64,000 nt of DNA from Actinomycetales bacterium (lineage in GTDB: Bacteria; Actinomycetota; Actinomycetes; S36-B12; UBA5976). The position numbers and the translations under genes were made by a program. How positions within the stretch are numbered: the first letter of the stretch is position 1; each line of letters begins with the position of its first letter. Location: assembly GCA_027484085.1 (NCBI GenBank), contig JAIXQF010000004.1, positions 646,162 to 710,161 on the forward strand. The letters run 5' to 3'. Under the pieces are notes generated by a model, which was not told where the DNA came from, searched no databases, and saw only the letters and a program-made list of their open reading frames with translations. Below are positions 27,207-35,964 of the stretch, piece by piece.

Positions 27207-28202
27207 TTATGGGACGAGTGCTACTTGCGCAGCGTGGACTAAGCCGGCTCCAAAGCCGACCATCAAAACTAAGTCGCCACTTTTAACTTCGCCATTTTCG
27301 CGAAGGCGATCAAGACCAAGCGGCACAGAAGCAGCGGAAGTATTACCTGAATACTGAATGTCTCGTGCAATAACAACATGCTCGGGAAGTTCAAGTTGCT
27401 TTACTAGCGCATCTGTAATTCGGTTATTCGCTTGGTGAGGAACGAAGGCAGCTAGATCATTTGCGGTTACTCCAGCCGCAGCCATAGCCTGCGCACAAAC
27501 ATCTCCCATTTGACCAACGGCCCAACGGAAAACTTGCTGCCCTTGCATCGTTAGTACTGATGGTGTGCCAGCGTGTTCCGCAGTGAAGATATCTGGATCC
27601 ATGATGATTGCATCGCGCTGCGTACCATCTGCGCCCCAAATCGTTGGGCCGATTCCTTGCGCTTCGGTTGGGCCAACTACAACTGCGCCCGCACCGTCAG
27701 CAAACAAAAATGCGGTGCCACGATCTTCGAAGTTCACGATCTCGGAAAGCTTTTCAGCGCCAATCAAAAGGATGTACTTTGCTGATCCGGAGCGAATCAT
27801 GCCATCTGCAATGCCAAGCCCGTAGCAAAAACCAGCACAAGCTGCTGATGTATCAGTAGCGGCTGCGTTTACTGCGCCAAGTGCTGCGGCAACTTCAACA
27901 GCTGCTGAAGGAGTTTGATAGCGATGAGTAACAGTTGCAACCATCACTAGATCTAATTGCTCAGCAGTGATACCAGCATCAGCGAGTGCTTTCCGAGATG
28001 CAGCAGTAGCCATGGAAACTACGTGCTCGTCTGCATTCGCGTGACGACGCTCAATAATTCCCGACCGTTCGCGAATCCATTCGTCATTTGAGTCAATGCG
28101 AAGGCAGATCTCATCATTTGTTACAACACGTTCTGGTCGAAACGTGCCAAGTCCAAGAATTCCAGCATGCGCAATTGGTGCTGGAGTATTTAGCGTGATC
28201 AT
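27207..28202 (-). CDS. fabH: Beta-ketoacyl-ACP synthase III (FabH)
   Basis: 331 aa. Initiating condensing enzyme of type II fatty-acid synthesis, joining an acyl-CoA primer to malonyl-ACP. Catalytic triad: Cys in DTSAACAGFCYGL, His in VPHQANNRI, Asn in YSGNTSAAS. The Gly-rich end LMVGFGAGLVHAA is typical. The ATG overlaps the fabD stop as ATGA. Primer preference (acetyl or branched) cannot be read with confidence. Confidence 0.93.
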   Translation of the reverse strand: MITLNTPAPIAHAGILGLGTFRPERVVTNDEICLRIDSNDEWIRERSGIIERRHANADEHVVSMATAASRKALADAGITAEQLDLVMVATVTHRYQTPSAAVEVAAALGAVNAAATDTSAACAGFCYGLGIADGMIRSGSAKYILLIGAEKLSEIVNFEDRGTAFLFADGAGAVVVGPTEAQGIGPTIWGADGTQRDAIIMDPDIFTAEHAGTPSVLTMQGQQVFRWAVGQMGDVCAQAMAAAGVTANDLAAFVPHQANNRITDALVKQLELPEHVVIARDIQYSGNTSAASVPLGLDRLRENGEVKSGDLVLMVGFGAGLVHAAQVALVP

Positions 28203-29383
28203 GAACCAGCCTTTGGATGCAAGCGAAGAAGTGGCTGTCCTGGATTTACTGGATCTCCATCAGTAACTAGCCATTCAACGATGGTTCCGCCGTGTGGCGC
28301 TTCCACTTCATACTCATCGCGCAGGGTTCGAATAGTTGCAACTTTGGTTTTGCCATCAAGCACAGTGCCTGGTTCTTCACTGACATTAAATTCGATGATG
28401 CCCTTGAATGGGGCAACCACTAAACGCCAGGTAGGTGAGTCAGTCACTGCTGTCTCAGTTCCATGGCGAGCAATCAGGTCGAGTGCCGCTGGCATGTCAT
28501 CTGGAGTCTTCAGAGAAACACATTCAACGCCTGGCATCGCGCGCTTTGCAAGCCCAACAAGAGTTCCGGCTGGTGGCAGTTCAATCAGACCGGTTACGCC
28601 AAGATCGAGCATGGTTTGCATGCATAGATCCCAACGCACTGGATTGCTGACTTGAGTAACTAGACGCTTTAGAACTTCGCGACCATCTTGAACAACTGTG
28701 CCGTCAGCATTCGAAAGAATTCGACTGCGAGCATCGTGAGTAGAAATTGCTTTGGCGTGCTGCGCCAAAATGCCAACTGCTGGTGCCATGTGCTTGGTGT
28801 GAAATGCACCAGCAACTGAAAGTGGGCGAACCCGTGCGCCGGCTGGGGGATCAGCTTCTAAAGCGGCCAGTTGCTCTAAAGTTCCAGCAGCAACAATTTG
28901 TCCTGCGCCATTTTCATTTGCAGCAGTAAGGCCGTGCTGAGCTAATTTCGCAATTACTTCCTCGCGATCGCCACCAAGTACAGCGGACATTCCAGTTGGG
29001 GTTACTGCTGAGGCAGCAGCCATTGCATTTCCTCGTTCGCGAACTAGAACCATAGCTTGTTCGGCAGAAATAACATTTGCTGCGGCAGCCGCTGTAATTT
29101 CGCCAACGCTATGGCCAGCGCCGATTCCGACCTTGGCATAAGCCTCACCTGGATGCGGAAACAGGCTAAGGAGCGAAACCATTCCGGCACTAACGATCAA
29201 AGGTTGAGCAACTGCAGTGTCACGAATTGTGTCTTCGTCACTTGTGGTTCCGTGGGCAATTAAGTCGATTCCGGCGACAGTGCCCAACCACTTCATGCGG
29301 TCTTCAAAATTTGGAAGCTCTAACCATGGGGTTAAAAAGCCGGGGACTTGGGAACCTTGACCTGGGGCAACTACTGCAAGCAC
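28199..29383 (-). CDS. fabD: Malonyl-CoA:ACP transacylase FabD with C-terminal biotinyl/lipoyl-like domain
   Basis: 394 aa, about 80 longer than typical FabD. Start GTG at 29383, with GGGAGA 8 nt upstream; the frame is open to a TTG at 29407. The FabD part has APGQGSQVPGFL, the nucleophile Ser in GAGHSVGE, and the catalytic His in AGAFHTKHM. Residues about 315-394 form a separate barrel-sandwich domain like a biotin carrier: VVAPFKGIIEF at its start and EAPHGGTIVEWLV, DGDPVNPGQPLL at its end. The modified Lys of EAMKM is Arg here (IRTLRDE, codon CGC), so it cannot be biotinylated or lipoylated at that site. First gene of the fab operon. The added domain could dock AccD or ACP; that is speculation. 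Confidence 0.88.
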   Translation of the reverse strand: MLAVVAPGQGSQVPGFLTPWLELPNFEDRMKWLGTVAGIDLIAHGTTSDEDTIRDTAVAQPLIVSAGMVSLLSLFPHPGEAYAKVGIGAGHSVGEITAAAAANVISAEQAMVLVRERGNAMAAASAVTPTGMSAVLGGDREEVIAKLAQHGLTAANENGAGQIVAAGTLEQLAALEADPPAGARVRPLSVAGAFHTKHMAPAVGILAQHAKAISTHDARSRILSNADGTVVQDGREVLKRLVTQVSNPVRWDLCMQTMLDLGVTGLIELPPAGTLVGLAKRAMPGVECVSLKTPDDMPAALDLIARHGTETAVTDSPTWRLVVAPFKGIIEFNVSEEPGTVLDGKTKVATIRTLRDEYEVEAPHGGTIVEWLVTDGDPVNPGQPLLRLHPKAGS

Positions 29384-29449
29384 TTTTATAGTCTCCCGTA
29401 TAGGCAACCGCTAAATATGACAACGATCCACTAAATTCTATGCCTATAT

Positions 29450-29468
29450 TTTGTAGGTTACCTACAAA
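29450..29468. promoter_or_regulatory. 19-bp palindrome upstream of fabD, candidate regulator operator
   Basis: TTTGTAGGT-T-ACCTACAAA, a perfect 9-bp inverted repeat around a single base. It overlaps the last codons of the PucR-type regulator gene and lies 66 bp upstream of the fabD GTG. The one-base centre rules out a stable RNA hairpin loop, favouring a protein operator. The adjacent PucR regulator is the obvious candidate ligand; this is inferred from position. Confidence 0.5.
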
Positions 29469-30670
29469 TCAGGGGTGTTTCGCTCAATCATTAGGGCAAT
29501 TCGAAGCGTTAGTGCATCTGAGGGTTCAAATGGGTCCAATCCAGTGGCCTCGAGAACTCTACGAAGGCGATACCTAACGGTATTCACATGGACGAATAGG
29601 GTGCGAGCGCAACTCTCAATCGTTGGTGAAACCTCCAGATAACAAGCCAAGGTTTGGCGCACATCGCTACTCAAATCCTGGCGTAGCTTCGCCACTACTG
29701 GTTCGATCGCAGTTGAGTCACCTGCAATGACTCTTGCGGCAATCATGTCTACGGATGCAACTAACCGCGGACTTGTTGAAACGAAACTCAAGGCTCGATA
29801 ACCAGAGAGTGCATCGAGGGCAGATTGGTGGGCCTCTTGCAACGTAGAAACGACCGGACCAGTGACAACCGTGCCAGGACCAAAGTGACCGACAAATGGT
29901 TTAGCAACGGCTTCCGGATTTGCACTTTCCGAGACGCCACCAACGATTGTGATCATTCGATCGTTATGAATGCCAACCATCACATCTAGCGATGAAGCTT
30001 TTGCGGTTCGCCGGATCTGTTCCATGTGCACTTCGATTGCTACTTGATTTGAAGGAACTGGACCAACAATTGCCAAGACGTGTTTGTTAACGTCCCAGCC
30101 AGCTGCAGCAGCTCGCGCAAGTAGAGCATCGTCGGAACTTCCAGCCAAAATTGCATCGAGTACCAAGTCTTGTAACCGCGCATCCCAAGCGCCACGGTTC
30201 TCGGCGGCCCTGGCATAAAACTCGGCGGCCGCAAATGCAATCTCACTTGAGTAGCGAAGTAAAGATTCGCGTAGGTAGGACTGTCGGTATTCGTTGGAGC
30301 CAGCAATCTGCTCGACCATTTCCTCAACAACTGCCATAGATGTTCGAACGAGCTCCACGGTTTGTTGCAAAGTAAGTGCCCGTGCAAGTTCCCGCGGCGC
30401 ACTCGAAAAAATGTCACCAACGTGGTCCTTCGAAGTCAGACCAGCCGAAAACCATTCAACGAAGTTTGTAATACCGCTCTGAGCCACCAAGCTCACTGAC
30501 GCCCGTTCGTTAGCTGGCAGAGCAGAAAACCACGGCAAGGTATCTTCCATCCGAGTTGTAGCCGCCGTTGTGAGTTCACCAGTCATCCGCTGCACTCGTC
30601 GCGCCAGCACAGCGTGTTCGGCGGCAATACGTTCTGGCGTTGACTCGCTGGAACGAATTGAACGTGGCAT
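29462..30670 (-). CDS. PucR-family transcriptional regulator (FasR-like)
   Basis: 402 aa. The C-terminus carries the PucR-type HTH: LACYLEVSPTIESCARTLFV then HVNTVRYRLRRVLEATGLDP. The central part has a GGDEF-like degenerate fold seen in this family, and the N-terminal part is helical and likely senses a ligand. In several actinobacteria a regulator of this architecture sits immediately upstream of fabD and controls the fab operon (FasR in Streptomyces). Here it precedes fabD in the same direction with the palindrome between them. The effector, perhaps an acyl-CoA or acyl-ACP, is not shown by the sequence. Confidence 0.85.
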   Translation of the reverse strand: MPRSIRSSESTPERIAAEHAVLARRVQRMTGELTTAATTRMEDTLPWFSALPANERASVSLVAQSGITNFVEWFSAGLTSKDHVGDIFSSAPRELARALTLQQTVELVRTSMAVVEEMVEQIAGSNEYRQSYLRESLLRYSSEIAFAAAEFYARAAENRGAWDARLQDLVLDAILAGSSDDALLARAAAAGWDVNKHVLAIVGPVPSNQVAIEVHMEQIRRTAKASSLDVMVGIHNDRMITIVGGVSESANPEAVAKPFVGHFGPGTVVTGPVVSTLQEAHQSALDALSGYRALSFVSTSPRLVASVDMIAARVIAGDSTAIEPVVAKLRQDLSSDVRQTLACYLEVSPTIESCARTLFVHVNTVRYRLRRVLEATGLDPFEPSDALTLRIALMIERNTPDL

Positions 30671-30720
30671 AGGTCTAAGTGTGCCATTAGCCCTTGCGTG
30701 AGTGGACTTAGTGCAGGTAG

Positions 30721-31644
30721 TTAGAGCGCGTTAACTTTTGCTACTTGCTCATCCGAAAGTTCAACCACAGGGAGTATCTGCGCCAGTTGTTCAGGTGTGC
30801 GAGCGCTGGCAATCGGAGTAATAACGCCCGGTTGAGCTCGTAACCAACCAAGTGCTGCGGCAGCAATCGAGGTGCCTTCTCCATTTGCAATCTCGGTTAG
30901 CGCATTGAGAATCGCCCACCCACGATCATTCATGTAGTCGGGCATATCTCCAGCTCGCACACTGTCGACTTCAATGCCTGGCTGATACTTACCAGTCAAG
31001 AATCCTGCAGCCAGTGAGAAGTAGGGAAGTACTGGAACCTCTTCCTTGACAGCCGTTGCCATTAAGTCGCCTTCGTATTCATCGCGAACTATTGCGTTGT
31101 AATTGGGTTGCAATAAAAGGTATTCGCTGATGCCTAGCTCGCGAGAAATGCTTAAGGCTTCTTCTAGGCGAGACGCAGAATAGTTTGATGCCGCCAAGTA
31201 GCGAACCTTGCCAGCGGTTACTAGGGAATGAAAAGCAGTAAGAGATTCTTCGAGTGGAATTGATTCATCGTCGTGGTGTGCGTAGTAAATGTCGATGTAG
31301 TCAGTACCCAGGCGACGCAGTGAATCCTCGGCCGCCGCAGCAATGTTTGCTGCGCTAAGACCTGGGCGAGTTCCCAGTTTTGCCACTTTTGTTGCGATAA
31401 CCATTTCTCTTCGATTACCGCGGGCGCGCATCCAGTCACCAATTATGGTTTCGCTTTCGCCACCAACGTTGCCGGTATGCCAACGGGAATACATATCGGC
31501 GGTGTCGATGAAGTTTCCACCTGCAGTTTCGTATGCGGTTAGGACGTCGAAAGATTGCTCTGCGTTTGCACTCCAACCGAATACGTTTCCACCCAAACAA
31601 AGTGGGTGGACTTGTAAATCAGTTTTACCGAGGGCAAGGCGCAT
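30721..31644 (-). CDS. Aldo/keto reductase
   Basis: 307 aa NAD(P)H-dependent (beta/alpha)8 reductase. Catalytic tetrad: Asp and Tyr in NFIDTADMYSRWH, Lys in VIATKVAKLG, His in IYYAHHDD. The coenzyme-binding end shows TPIASARTPEQL. Its ATG shares one base with the aceE stop (TGATG), so it is translationally coupled to pyruvate dehydrogenase, an unusual partner. The substrate is unknown; general aldehyde or ketone detoxification is the safest reading. Confidence 0.85.
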   Translation of the reverse strand: MRLALGKTDLQVHPLCLGGNVFGWSANAEQSFDVLTAYETAGGNFIDTADMYSRWHTGNVGGESETIIGDWMRARGNRREMVIATKVAKLGTRPGLSAANIAAAAEDSLRRLGTDYIDIYYAHHDDESIPLEESLTAFHSLVTAGKVRYLAASNYSASRLEEALSISRELGISEYLLLQPNYNAIVRDEYEGDLMATAVKEEVPVLPYFSLAAGFLTGKYQPGIEVDSVRAGDMPDYMNDRGWAILNALTEIANGEGTSIAAAALGWLRAQPGVITPIASARTPEQLAQILPVVELSDEQVAKVNAL

Positions 31645-34379
31645 CAGCCGCCACCTTCTGTGTTTCCAGCTGACGCAGACTTTGGATTACTCAAGTCGTA
31701 GCGATCAATTGCTTCCTGGACGCGTTCGGCAGGTATCTCGCCGCGCTTTGCCAGCATGGCTAGGGCTTGAACCGTGATGCTTTGGGCATCCACTAAGAAG
31801 TGACGGCGAAGTGCGCCACGAGTGTCCGACATACCCCAACCATCTGTACCAAGTGAAACGAAATCATTAGGAACCCAGTCGCGAATTTGATCTTGAACTG
31901 CACGCATGAAGTCAGAAACTGCAATAACCGGGCCTTGAGTTCCGGCAAGTTTCTCGGTGACCCAACTTGTTTTCGGAGTTGCAGACGGATTCAAGAAGTT
32001 GTGACGATCAACTTCCAGCCCGTCACGACGAAGTTCATTCCAAGAAGTAACTGACCAAACGTCCGCGCTAACTCCCCAGTCATTGCGCAACAAGTTCTGC
32101 GCTTCCAGAGCCCAAGGAACAGAAACTCCTGATGCCAAAAGTTGAGCACGCGGCCCCTTTGCATCTGAATCTGGAGCCAGTAAGTACATGCCTCGCAAGA
32201 TTCCTGCTGTATCAACACCAACAGGTTCCGCTGGCTGCACGTAAGGCTCGTTATAAACCGTTAGGTAGTAATAGATGTCTTCTGGATTCTCGCCATACAT
32301 TCTTCGCAAGCCATCACGAACGATGTGACCAATTTCGAAGGCATATGCCGGGTCATAGCTAACTACTGCCGGATTGGTCGCTGCAAGTAAATGCGAGTGC
32401 CCATCTTCGTGTTGCAAACCTTCACCGTTAAGTGTTGTGCGTCCTGCGGTTGCGCCGAGGACAAATCCTCGAGCCATCTGATCGCCGGCTAACCAGAATG
32501 AATCGCCAGTGCGCTGGAATCCAAACATGGAATAGAAGATGTAGATCGGAATCATTGGCTCGTTGTGCGTTGCATATGAAGTTGCAACTGCGGTCCAAGA
32601 GGCAACCGACCCTGCTTCGTTGATTCCTTCATGCAGAATCTGTCCGATTTCAGATTCCTTGTAAGAGAGCATCAAGTCACGGTCAACCGACATGTATTGC
32701 TGACCATGCGGCGAGTAAATCTTGAGAGTTGGGAAGAAGCTGTCCATACCGAAAGTTCTTGCTTCATCCGGAATGATCGGAACAATTCGCTTCCCAATGT
32801 TTTCGTCGCGAAGTAACTCACGAAGTAAGCGAACGAATGCCATTGTGGTTGCAACTGCCTGGTTACCTGAACCTGCGCTCATATCTTTATATGTTTCAAC
32901 CGGTGGCAGGGTTAAAGCTTTTGACTTTGTTGGGCGCGATGGAATGTATCCACCAAGAGCGCGACGACGCTCATGTAGATACTCAATGTGTTCGTGGTTG
33001 TCGCCAGGGTGGTAATACGGAGGCAGCTTGTCATCAAGTTGCTCATCGGTAAATGGAATCTGCAGACGATCGCGGAATTCCTTCAAGTCTTCATGTGTCA
33101 GTTTCTTCATCTGGTGCGTGGCATTTCGACCTTCGAAGTGCGAACCTAATGTCCAGCCCTTAATAGTCTTGGCCAAAATCACTGTTGGTTGGCCAGTGTG
33201 AGCCTCGGCGGCGGCGTAGGCGGCATACATCTTCTTGTAATCATGACCACCGCGTTTTAAGTTCCAAACCTTTTCGTCAGACCAGTTTTCGACCATAGCT
33301 TTAGTGCGAGGATCGCGACCAAAGAAGTTGTCACGAACGAATCCACCGTTTTCGGTTTTGTAAGTTTGGAAATCGCCATCAGGGGTGCGGTTCATCAAGT
33401 TGACGAGTGCACCTTCATTGTCGATGCCAAGTAGTTCATCCCACTCGCGCCCCCAAACAACCTTGATGACATTCCAGCCAGCACCACGGAAGTGTGATTC
33501 AAGTTCCTGAATAATTTTTCCGTTGCCTCGAACCGGACCATCAAGTCGCTGCAAGTTGCAATTGATTACGAAAGTTAAGTTGTCGAGTTCTTCGCGAGCT
33601 GCGATTCCAATTGCGCCCAATGATTCAGGCTCATCCATTTCGCCGTCGCCTAAGAATGCCCAGACGCGCTGCTGTGAAGTGTCTTTAATTCCGCGATGGT
33701 GCAGGTAGCGATTAAAGCGGGCTTGATAAATCGCGTTCATTGGGCCAAGTCCCATTGACACAGTTGGGAATTGCCAAAAATCTGGCATCAAACGCGGGTG
33801 CGGATAGCTCGGTAACCCATGTGGCGCAGCCGATAGTTCCTGACGGAAGCCATCCAGACGTTCAGAACTTAAGCGCCCTTCAAGAAAAGCGCGCGCATAC
33901 ATACCAGGGGAGGCATGACCCTGGAAGAAAACTTGATCGCCACCGCCTTCATGCTCTGGGCCGCGGAAGAAATGGTTGAAGCCAACTTCGTAGAGCGAAG
34001 CACTCGAGGCGTACGTTGAAATGTGTCCACCGACACCGATACCTGGACGTTGCGCGCGATGCACCAACATGGCCGCATTCCATCTGATGTAGGCGCGGAT
34101 CCGTCGTTCGATCGATTCGTCGCCAGGAAAATCTGGTTCGCGGTCTGGCGAAATTGTGTTTATGTAATCGGTGCTGCGCAGGCTTGGGACACCAACATTT
34201 TTCTCAGAAGAGTGACGCAACAGTGACAACATAATGTGGCGCGCACGTTGCTCGCCGTGGGTTGCAATCAGGGCATCTAGCGACTCGATCCATTCCCGAG
34301 TTTCTTCAGGATTTACGTCTACATACTGGGTAGGTAGGCCGCCAGCTATCAGCGAATCCCGATCTGGTGTGGTGGTCAC
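31644..34379 (-). CDS. aceE: Pyruvate dehydrogenase E1 component, homodimeric (AceE)
   Basis: 911 aa, the large single-chain E1 that decarboxylates pyruvate with thiamine diphosphate and passes acetyl to the E2 lipoyl domain. Thiamine motif: [10 protein letters not shown] followed by [13 protein letters not shown]. Other AceE hallmarks are [20 protein letters not shown] and [20 protein letters not shown] start at 34379 in the divergent region shared with DUF3052. E2 and E3 genes are not in the window. Its position next to the fab operon suits supply of acetyl-CoA for malonyl-CoA synthesis. Confidence 0.95.
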   Translation of the reverse strand: MTTTPDRDSLIAGGLPTQYVDVNPEETREWIESLDALIATHGEQRARHIMLSLLRHSSEKNVGVPSLRSTDYINTISPDREPDFPGDESIERRIRAYIRWNAAMLVHRAQRPGIGVGGHISTYASSASLYEVGFNHFFRGPEHEGGGDQVFFQGHASPGMYARAFLEGRLSSERLDGFRQELSAAPHGLPSYPHPRLMPDFWQFPTVSMGLGPMNAIYQARFNRYLHHRGIKDTSQQRVWAFLGDGEMDEPESLGAIGIAAREELDNLTFVINCNLQRLDGPVRGNGKIIQELESHFRGAGWNVIKVVWGREWDELLGIDNEGALVNLMNRTPDGDFQTYKTENGGFVRDNFFGRDPRTKAMVENWSDEKVWNLKRGGHDYKKMYAAYAAAEAHTGQPTVILAKTIKGWTLGSHFEGRNATHQMKKLTHEDLKEFRDRLQIPFTDEQLDDKLPPYYHPGDNHEHIEYLHERRRALGGYIPSRPTKSKALTLPPVETYKDMSAGSGNQAVATTMAFVRLLRELLRDENIGKRIVPIIPDEARTFGMDSFFPTLKIYSPHGQQYMSVDRDLMLSYKESEIGQILHEGINEAGSVASWTAVATSYATHNEPMIPIYIFYSMFGFQRTGDSFWLAGDQMARGFVLGATAGRTTLNGEGLQHEDGHSHLLAATNPAVVSYDPAYAFEIGHIVRDGLRRMYGENPEDIYYYLTVYNEPYVQPAEPVGVDTAGILRGMYLLAPDSDAKGPRAQLLASGVSVPWALEAQNLLRNDWGVSADVWSVTSWNELRRDGLEVDRHNFLNPSATPKTSWVTEKLAGTQGPVIAVSDFMRAVQDQIRDWVPNDFVSLGTDGWGMSDTRGALRRHFLVDAQSITVQALAMLAKRGEIPAERVQEAIDRYDLSNPKSASAGNTEGGG

Positions 34380-34537
34380 AGTATTTACCTGCCTTGTTAT
34401 GGATCGGCTATTTCACCTCCTATTGTGTCTGATGCTGGAGAAATAGGGTTAGTCGAGTCCGACTTCGCAGAAAATGATTTTTTGGCAATTCGGTGGTTGC
34501 AGTTGCCTTTTGCGCATTACTCGGGTGGACTAAGACT

Positions 34538-34951
34538 GTGAGTTCACAAGAAAGCGCCCTCGCAGGGCTGGCTGGCAAGTTTGGGTTGGGCGAAGGGCTT
34601 GTAGTCCAAGAGCTCGGGTTCGATGTCGATTGCGATCAGATGGTTTCAGATGCAATTGCATCTGTTGCTGAATTAGTAGATGAAACATATGACGACGTCG
34701 TAGATGCTGTGCTGCTTTGGTGGCGCGATGATGACGGAGATTTAGTCGATGCCTTAGTTGATGCTCTGGGTCCACTGGCCGACAGTGGCGTGATTTGGCT
34801 TATGACTCCAAAGCCAGGACGCGATGGACACGTTGAACCAGAAGATATTGCAGATGCGGCGCCGACATCGGGCCTACAGGCAACTAGCCACATAAATGCT
34901 GCGCCGGACTGGCAAGGCACTCGTTTAGTTGCACCAAAATCACGCCGCTAA
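34538..34951 (+). CDS. DUF3052 family protein
   Basis: 137 aa from the GTG at 34538; upstream in-frame codons look like the divergent promoter region. Conserved DUF3052 features: ALAGLAGKFGLGEGLVVQELG, DETYDDVVDAVLLWWRDDDG, and LMTPKPGRDGHVEPEDI followed by a C-terminal INAAPDWQGTRL. The order aceE-DUF3052-peroxiredoxin is recurrent in actinobacteria. The protein is acidic and cytoplasmic, with no known activity. Confidence 0.85.
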   Translation: MSSQESALAGLAGKFGLGEGLVVQELGFDVDCDQMVSDAIASVAELVDETYDDVVDAVLLWWRDDDGDLVDALVDALGPLADSGVIWLMTPKPGRDGHVEPEDIADAAPTSGLQATSHINAAPDWQGTRLVAPKSRR

Positions 34952-35006
34952 TTATTTTAAATCCAATTAAGAAACCCAGAAATACCAATCAGGAAATGAG
35001 AAAAGT

Positions 35007-35465
35007 ATGTCCTTAGTAGTCGGCCAAGAAGCTCCAGACTTCACCTTGCAAAATCAGTTTGGTGAAGACGTAAAACTTTCTGATTTCCGCGGCAATAAGA
35101 ATGTCGTTCTAGTTTTCTACCCAATGGCGTTTACTGGAATTTGTACAGGCGAACTTTGCGAGATTCGCGATCAGCGCCCAGCCTTTGTCAGCGACGACGT
35201 TCAGGTCCTAGGTATTTCTTGCGATACTTCTGCAGCATTGAAGGTTTTTGCTGAGCAGGAGAACTTGGACTACCCGTTGCTATCTGACTTCTGGCCACAC
35301 GGCGAAGTCTCAAAGGCTTACGGTTCATTCTTTGAGCCAAGAGGATTCTCAATGCGCGGAACCTTTGTTATTGATAAGGCTGGAATCTTGCGCTGGTCGG
35401 TCGTTAACGGCCCAGGCGATGCTCGGAATACTGATGAATACAAGCAGGCCCTAGCAGCTCTCTAA
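35007..35465 (+). CDS. AhpE-type peroxiredoxin
   Basis: 152 aa thiol peroxidase. The peroxidatic Cys46 sits in the P-x3-T-x2-C motif [14 protein letters not shown], with a second Cys51 five residues on. Length and the C-terminal GDARNTDEY segment match the one-Cys AhpE group described in Mycobacterium. It reduces hydroperoxides, using mycothiol or mycoredoxin in studied relatives. It follows DUF3052 on the same strand by 55 bp and is followed by a long hairpin that may end the transcript. Confidence 0.9.
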   Translation: MSLVVGQEAPDFTLQNQFGEDVKLSDFRGNKNVVLVFYPMAFTGICTGELCEIRDQRPAFVSDDVQVLGISCDTSAALKVFAEQENLDYPLLSDFWPHGEVSKAYGSFFEPRGFSMRGTFVIDKAGILRWSVVNGPGDARNTDEYKQALAAL

Positions 35466-35522
35466 ATTCGGACAGTTCGCCAAAAGATGCGGACTTGTTG
35501 AACTAGGTGTGAAATTGGAAGG

Positions 35523-35559
35523 CCACGGCCGGTGTAGACCCGAGACTCACCGGCCGTGG
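35523..35559 (+). terminator. Probable terminator of the peroxiredoxin gene
   Basis: A 12-bp GC-rich perfect stem with a 13-nt loop, 57 bp after the stop codon, followed by TTCTTTA. The U-tract is interrupted, so it may be a partial terminator; its right arm is repeated twice downstream. Confidence 0.5.
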
Positions 35560-35569
35560 TTCTTTACGC

Positions 35570-35620
35570 TCTCGGGTCATTGCTTCGCAATACAGACCTA
35601 GGGCTCACTGGCCGTGGTTC
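35570..35620. repeat. 51-bp direct repeat, copy 1
   Basis: Begins TCTCGGGTCATTG and ends GGCCGTGGTTC, followed by CTTTTT. It differs from copy 2 only at the T in CACTGG. Confidence 0.85.
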
Positions 35621-35644
35621 CTTTTTGCCAAACAACCATCGGCG

Positions 35645-35695
35645 TCTCGGGTCATTGCTTCGCAATACAGACCTAGGGCTCACCGGCCGTGGTTC
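35645..35695. repeat. 51-bp direct repeat, copy 2
   Basis: Starts 75 bp downstream of copy 1 and is identical except for C in CACCGG. It is followed by a partial third copy starting with CTCGGGTCA at 35704. Confidence 0.85.
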
Positions 35696-35776
35696 GTTAC
35701 GCACTCGGGTCACCACCCACCATCCACATTGGATTTCTAACTTTCCCCATCCTCAGATAAGGTAGGGAATCACGTA

Positions 35777-35850
35777 GGGCGCTTAGCTCAGTTGGCTAGA
35801 GCATCTCGTTTACACCGAGAGGGTCAGGGGTTCGAGTCCCTTAGCGCCCA
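35777..35850 (+). tRNA. tRNA-Val (anticodon TAC)
   Basis: A 74-nt cloverleaf. The acceptor stem GGGCGCT pairs with AGCGCCC, with discriminator A at 35850. The anticodon stem TCTCG/CGAGA encloses loop TTTACAC, giving anticodon TAC, which reads valine GUA codons. The T arm has GGTTCGAGTCC. CCA is not encoded. A strong terminator follows 10 nt later. Confidence 0.96.
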
Positions 35851-35860
35851 CTGCGATTGA

Positions 35861-35887
35861 AATACCCCCGCAAGGGGGTATTTTTTT
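35861..35887 (+). terminator. Intrinsic terminator of tRNA-Val
   Basis: The perfect 9-bp stem AATACCCCC / GGGGGTATT with a GCAA (GNRA-type) tetraloop runs straight into a T run. It is the cleanest terminator in the window. Confidence 0.92.
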
Positions 35888-35964
35888 ATGCCCAAAATGG
35901 ATGTTGACTTATCTGCCAACCGGTATAGAATCTAGTTGAAAATTAAACTACTTTCGAGGTCGCG

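Larger units (their letters stand above)
35466..35776. repeat. Repeat-rich intergenic region between peroxiredoxin and tRNA-Val
   Basis: About 310 bp without a credible protein. It holds a 12-bp perfect inverted repeat CCACGGCCGGTG / CACCGGCCGTGG (35523-35534 and 35548-35559) followed by TTCTTT, probably the terminator of the peroxiredoxin gene. Two 51-bp direct repeats follow (35570-35620 and 35645-35695) that differ at one base. Each contains the small hairpin ATTGC-TTC-GCAAT and ends with another copy of the right arm CAC(C/T)GGCCGTGG. A third partial CTCGGGTCA starts at 35704. The tRNA promoter should lie at the right end. Confidence 0.8.

Noticed and set aside
35570..35720. Possible CRISPR array from the direct repeats.
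   Set aside because: Only two full copies of a 51-bp unit exist, with a 24-bp gap, and no cas genes are present.
35556..35765. A 69-aa open frame over the 51-bp repeats with a repeated LGSLLRNTDLGLTGRGS peptide.
   Set aside because: The peptide repeat only reflects the DNA repeat. There is no ribosome binding site, and the region has hairpins typical of intergenic elements.
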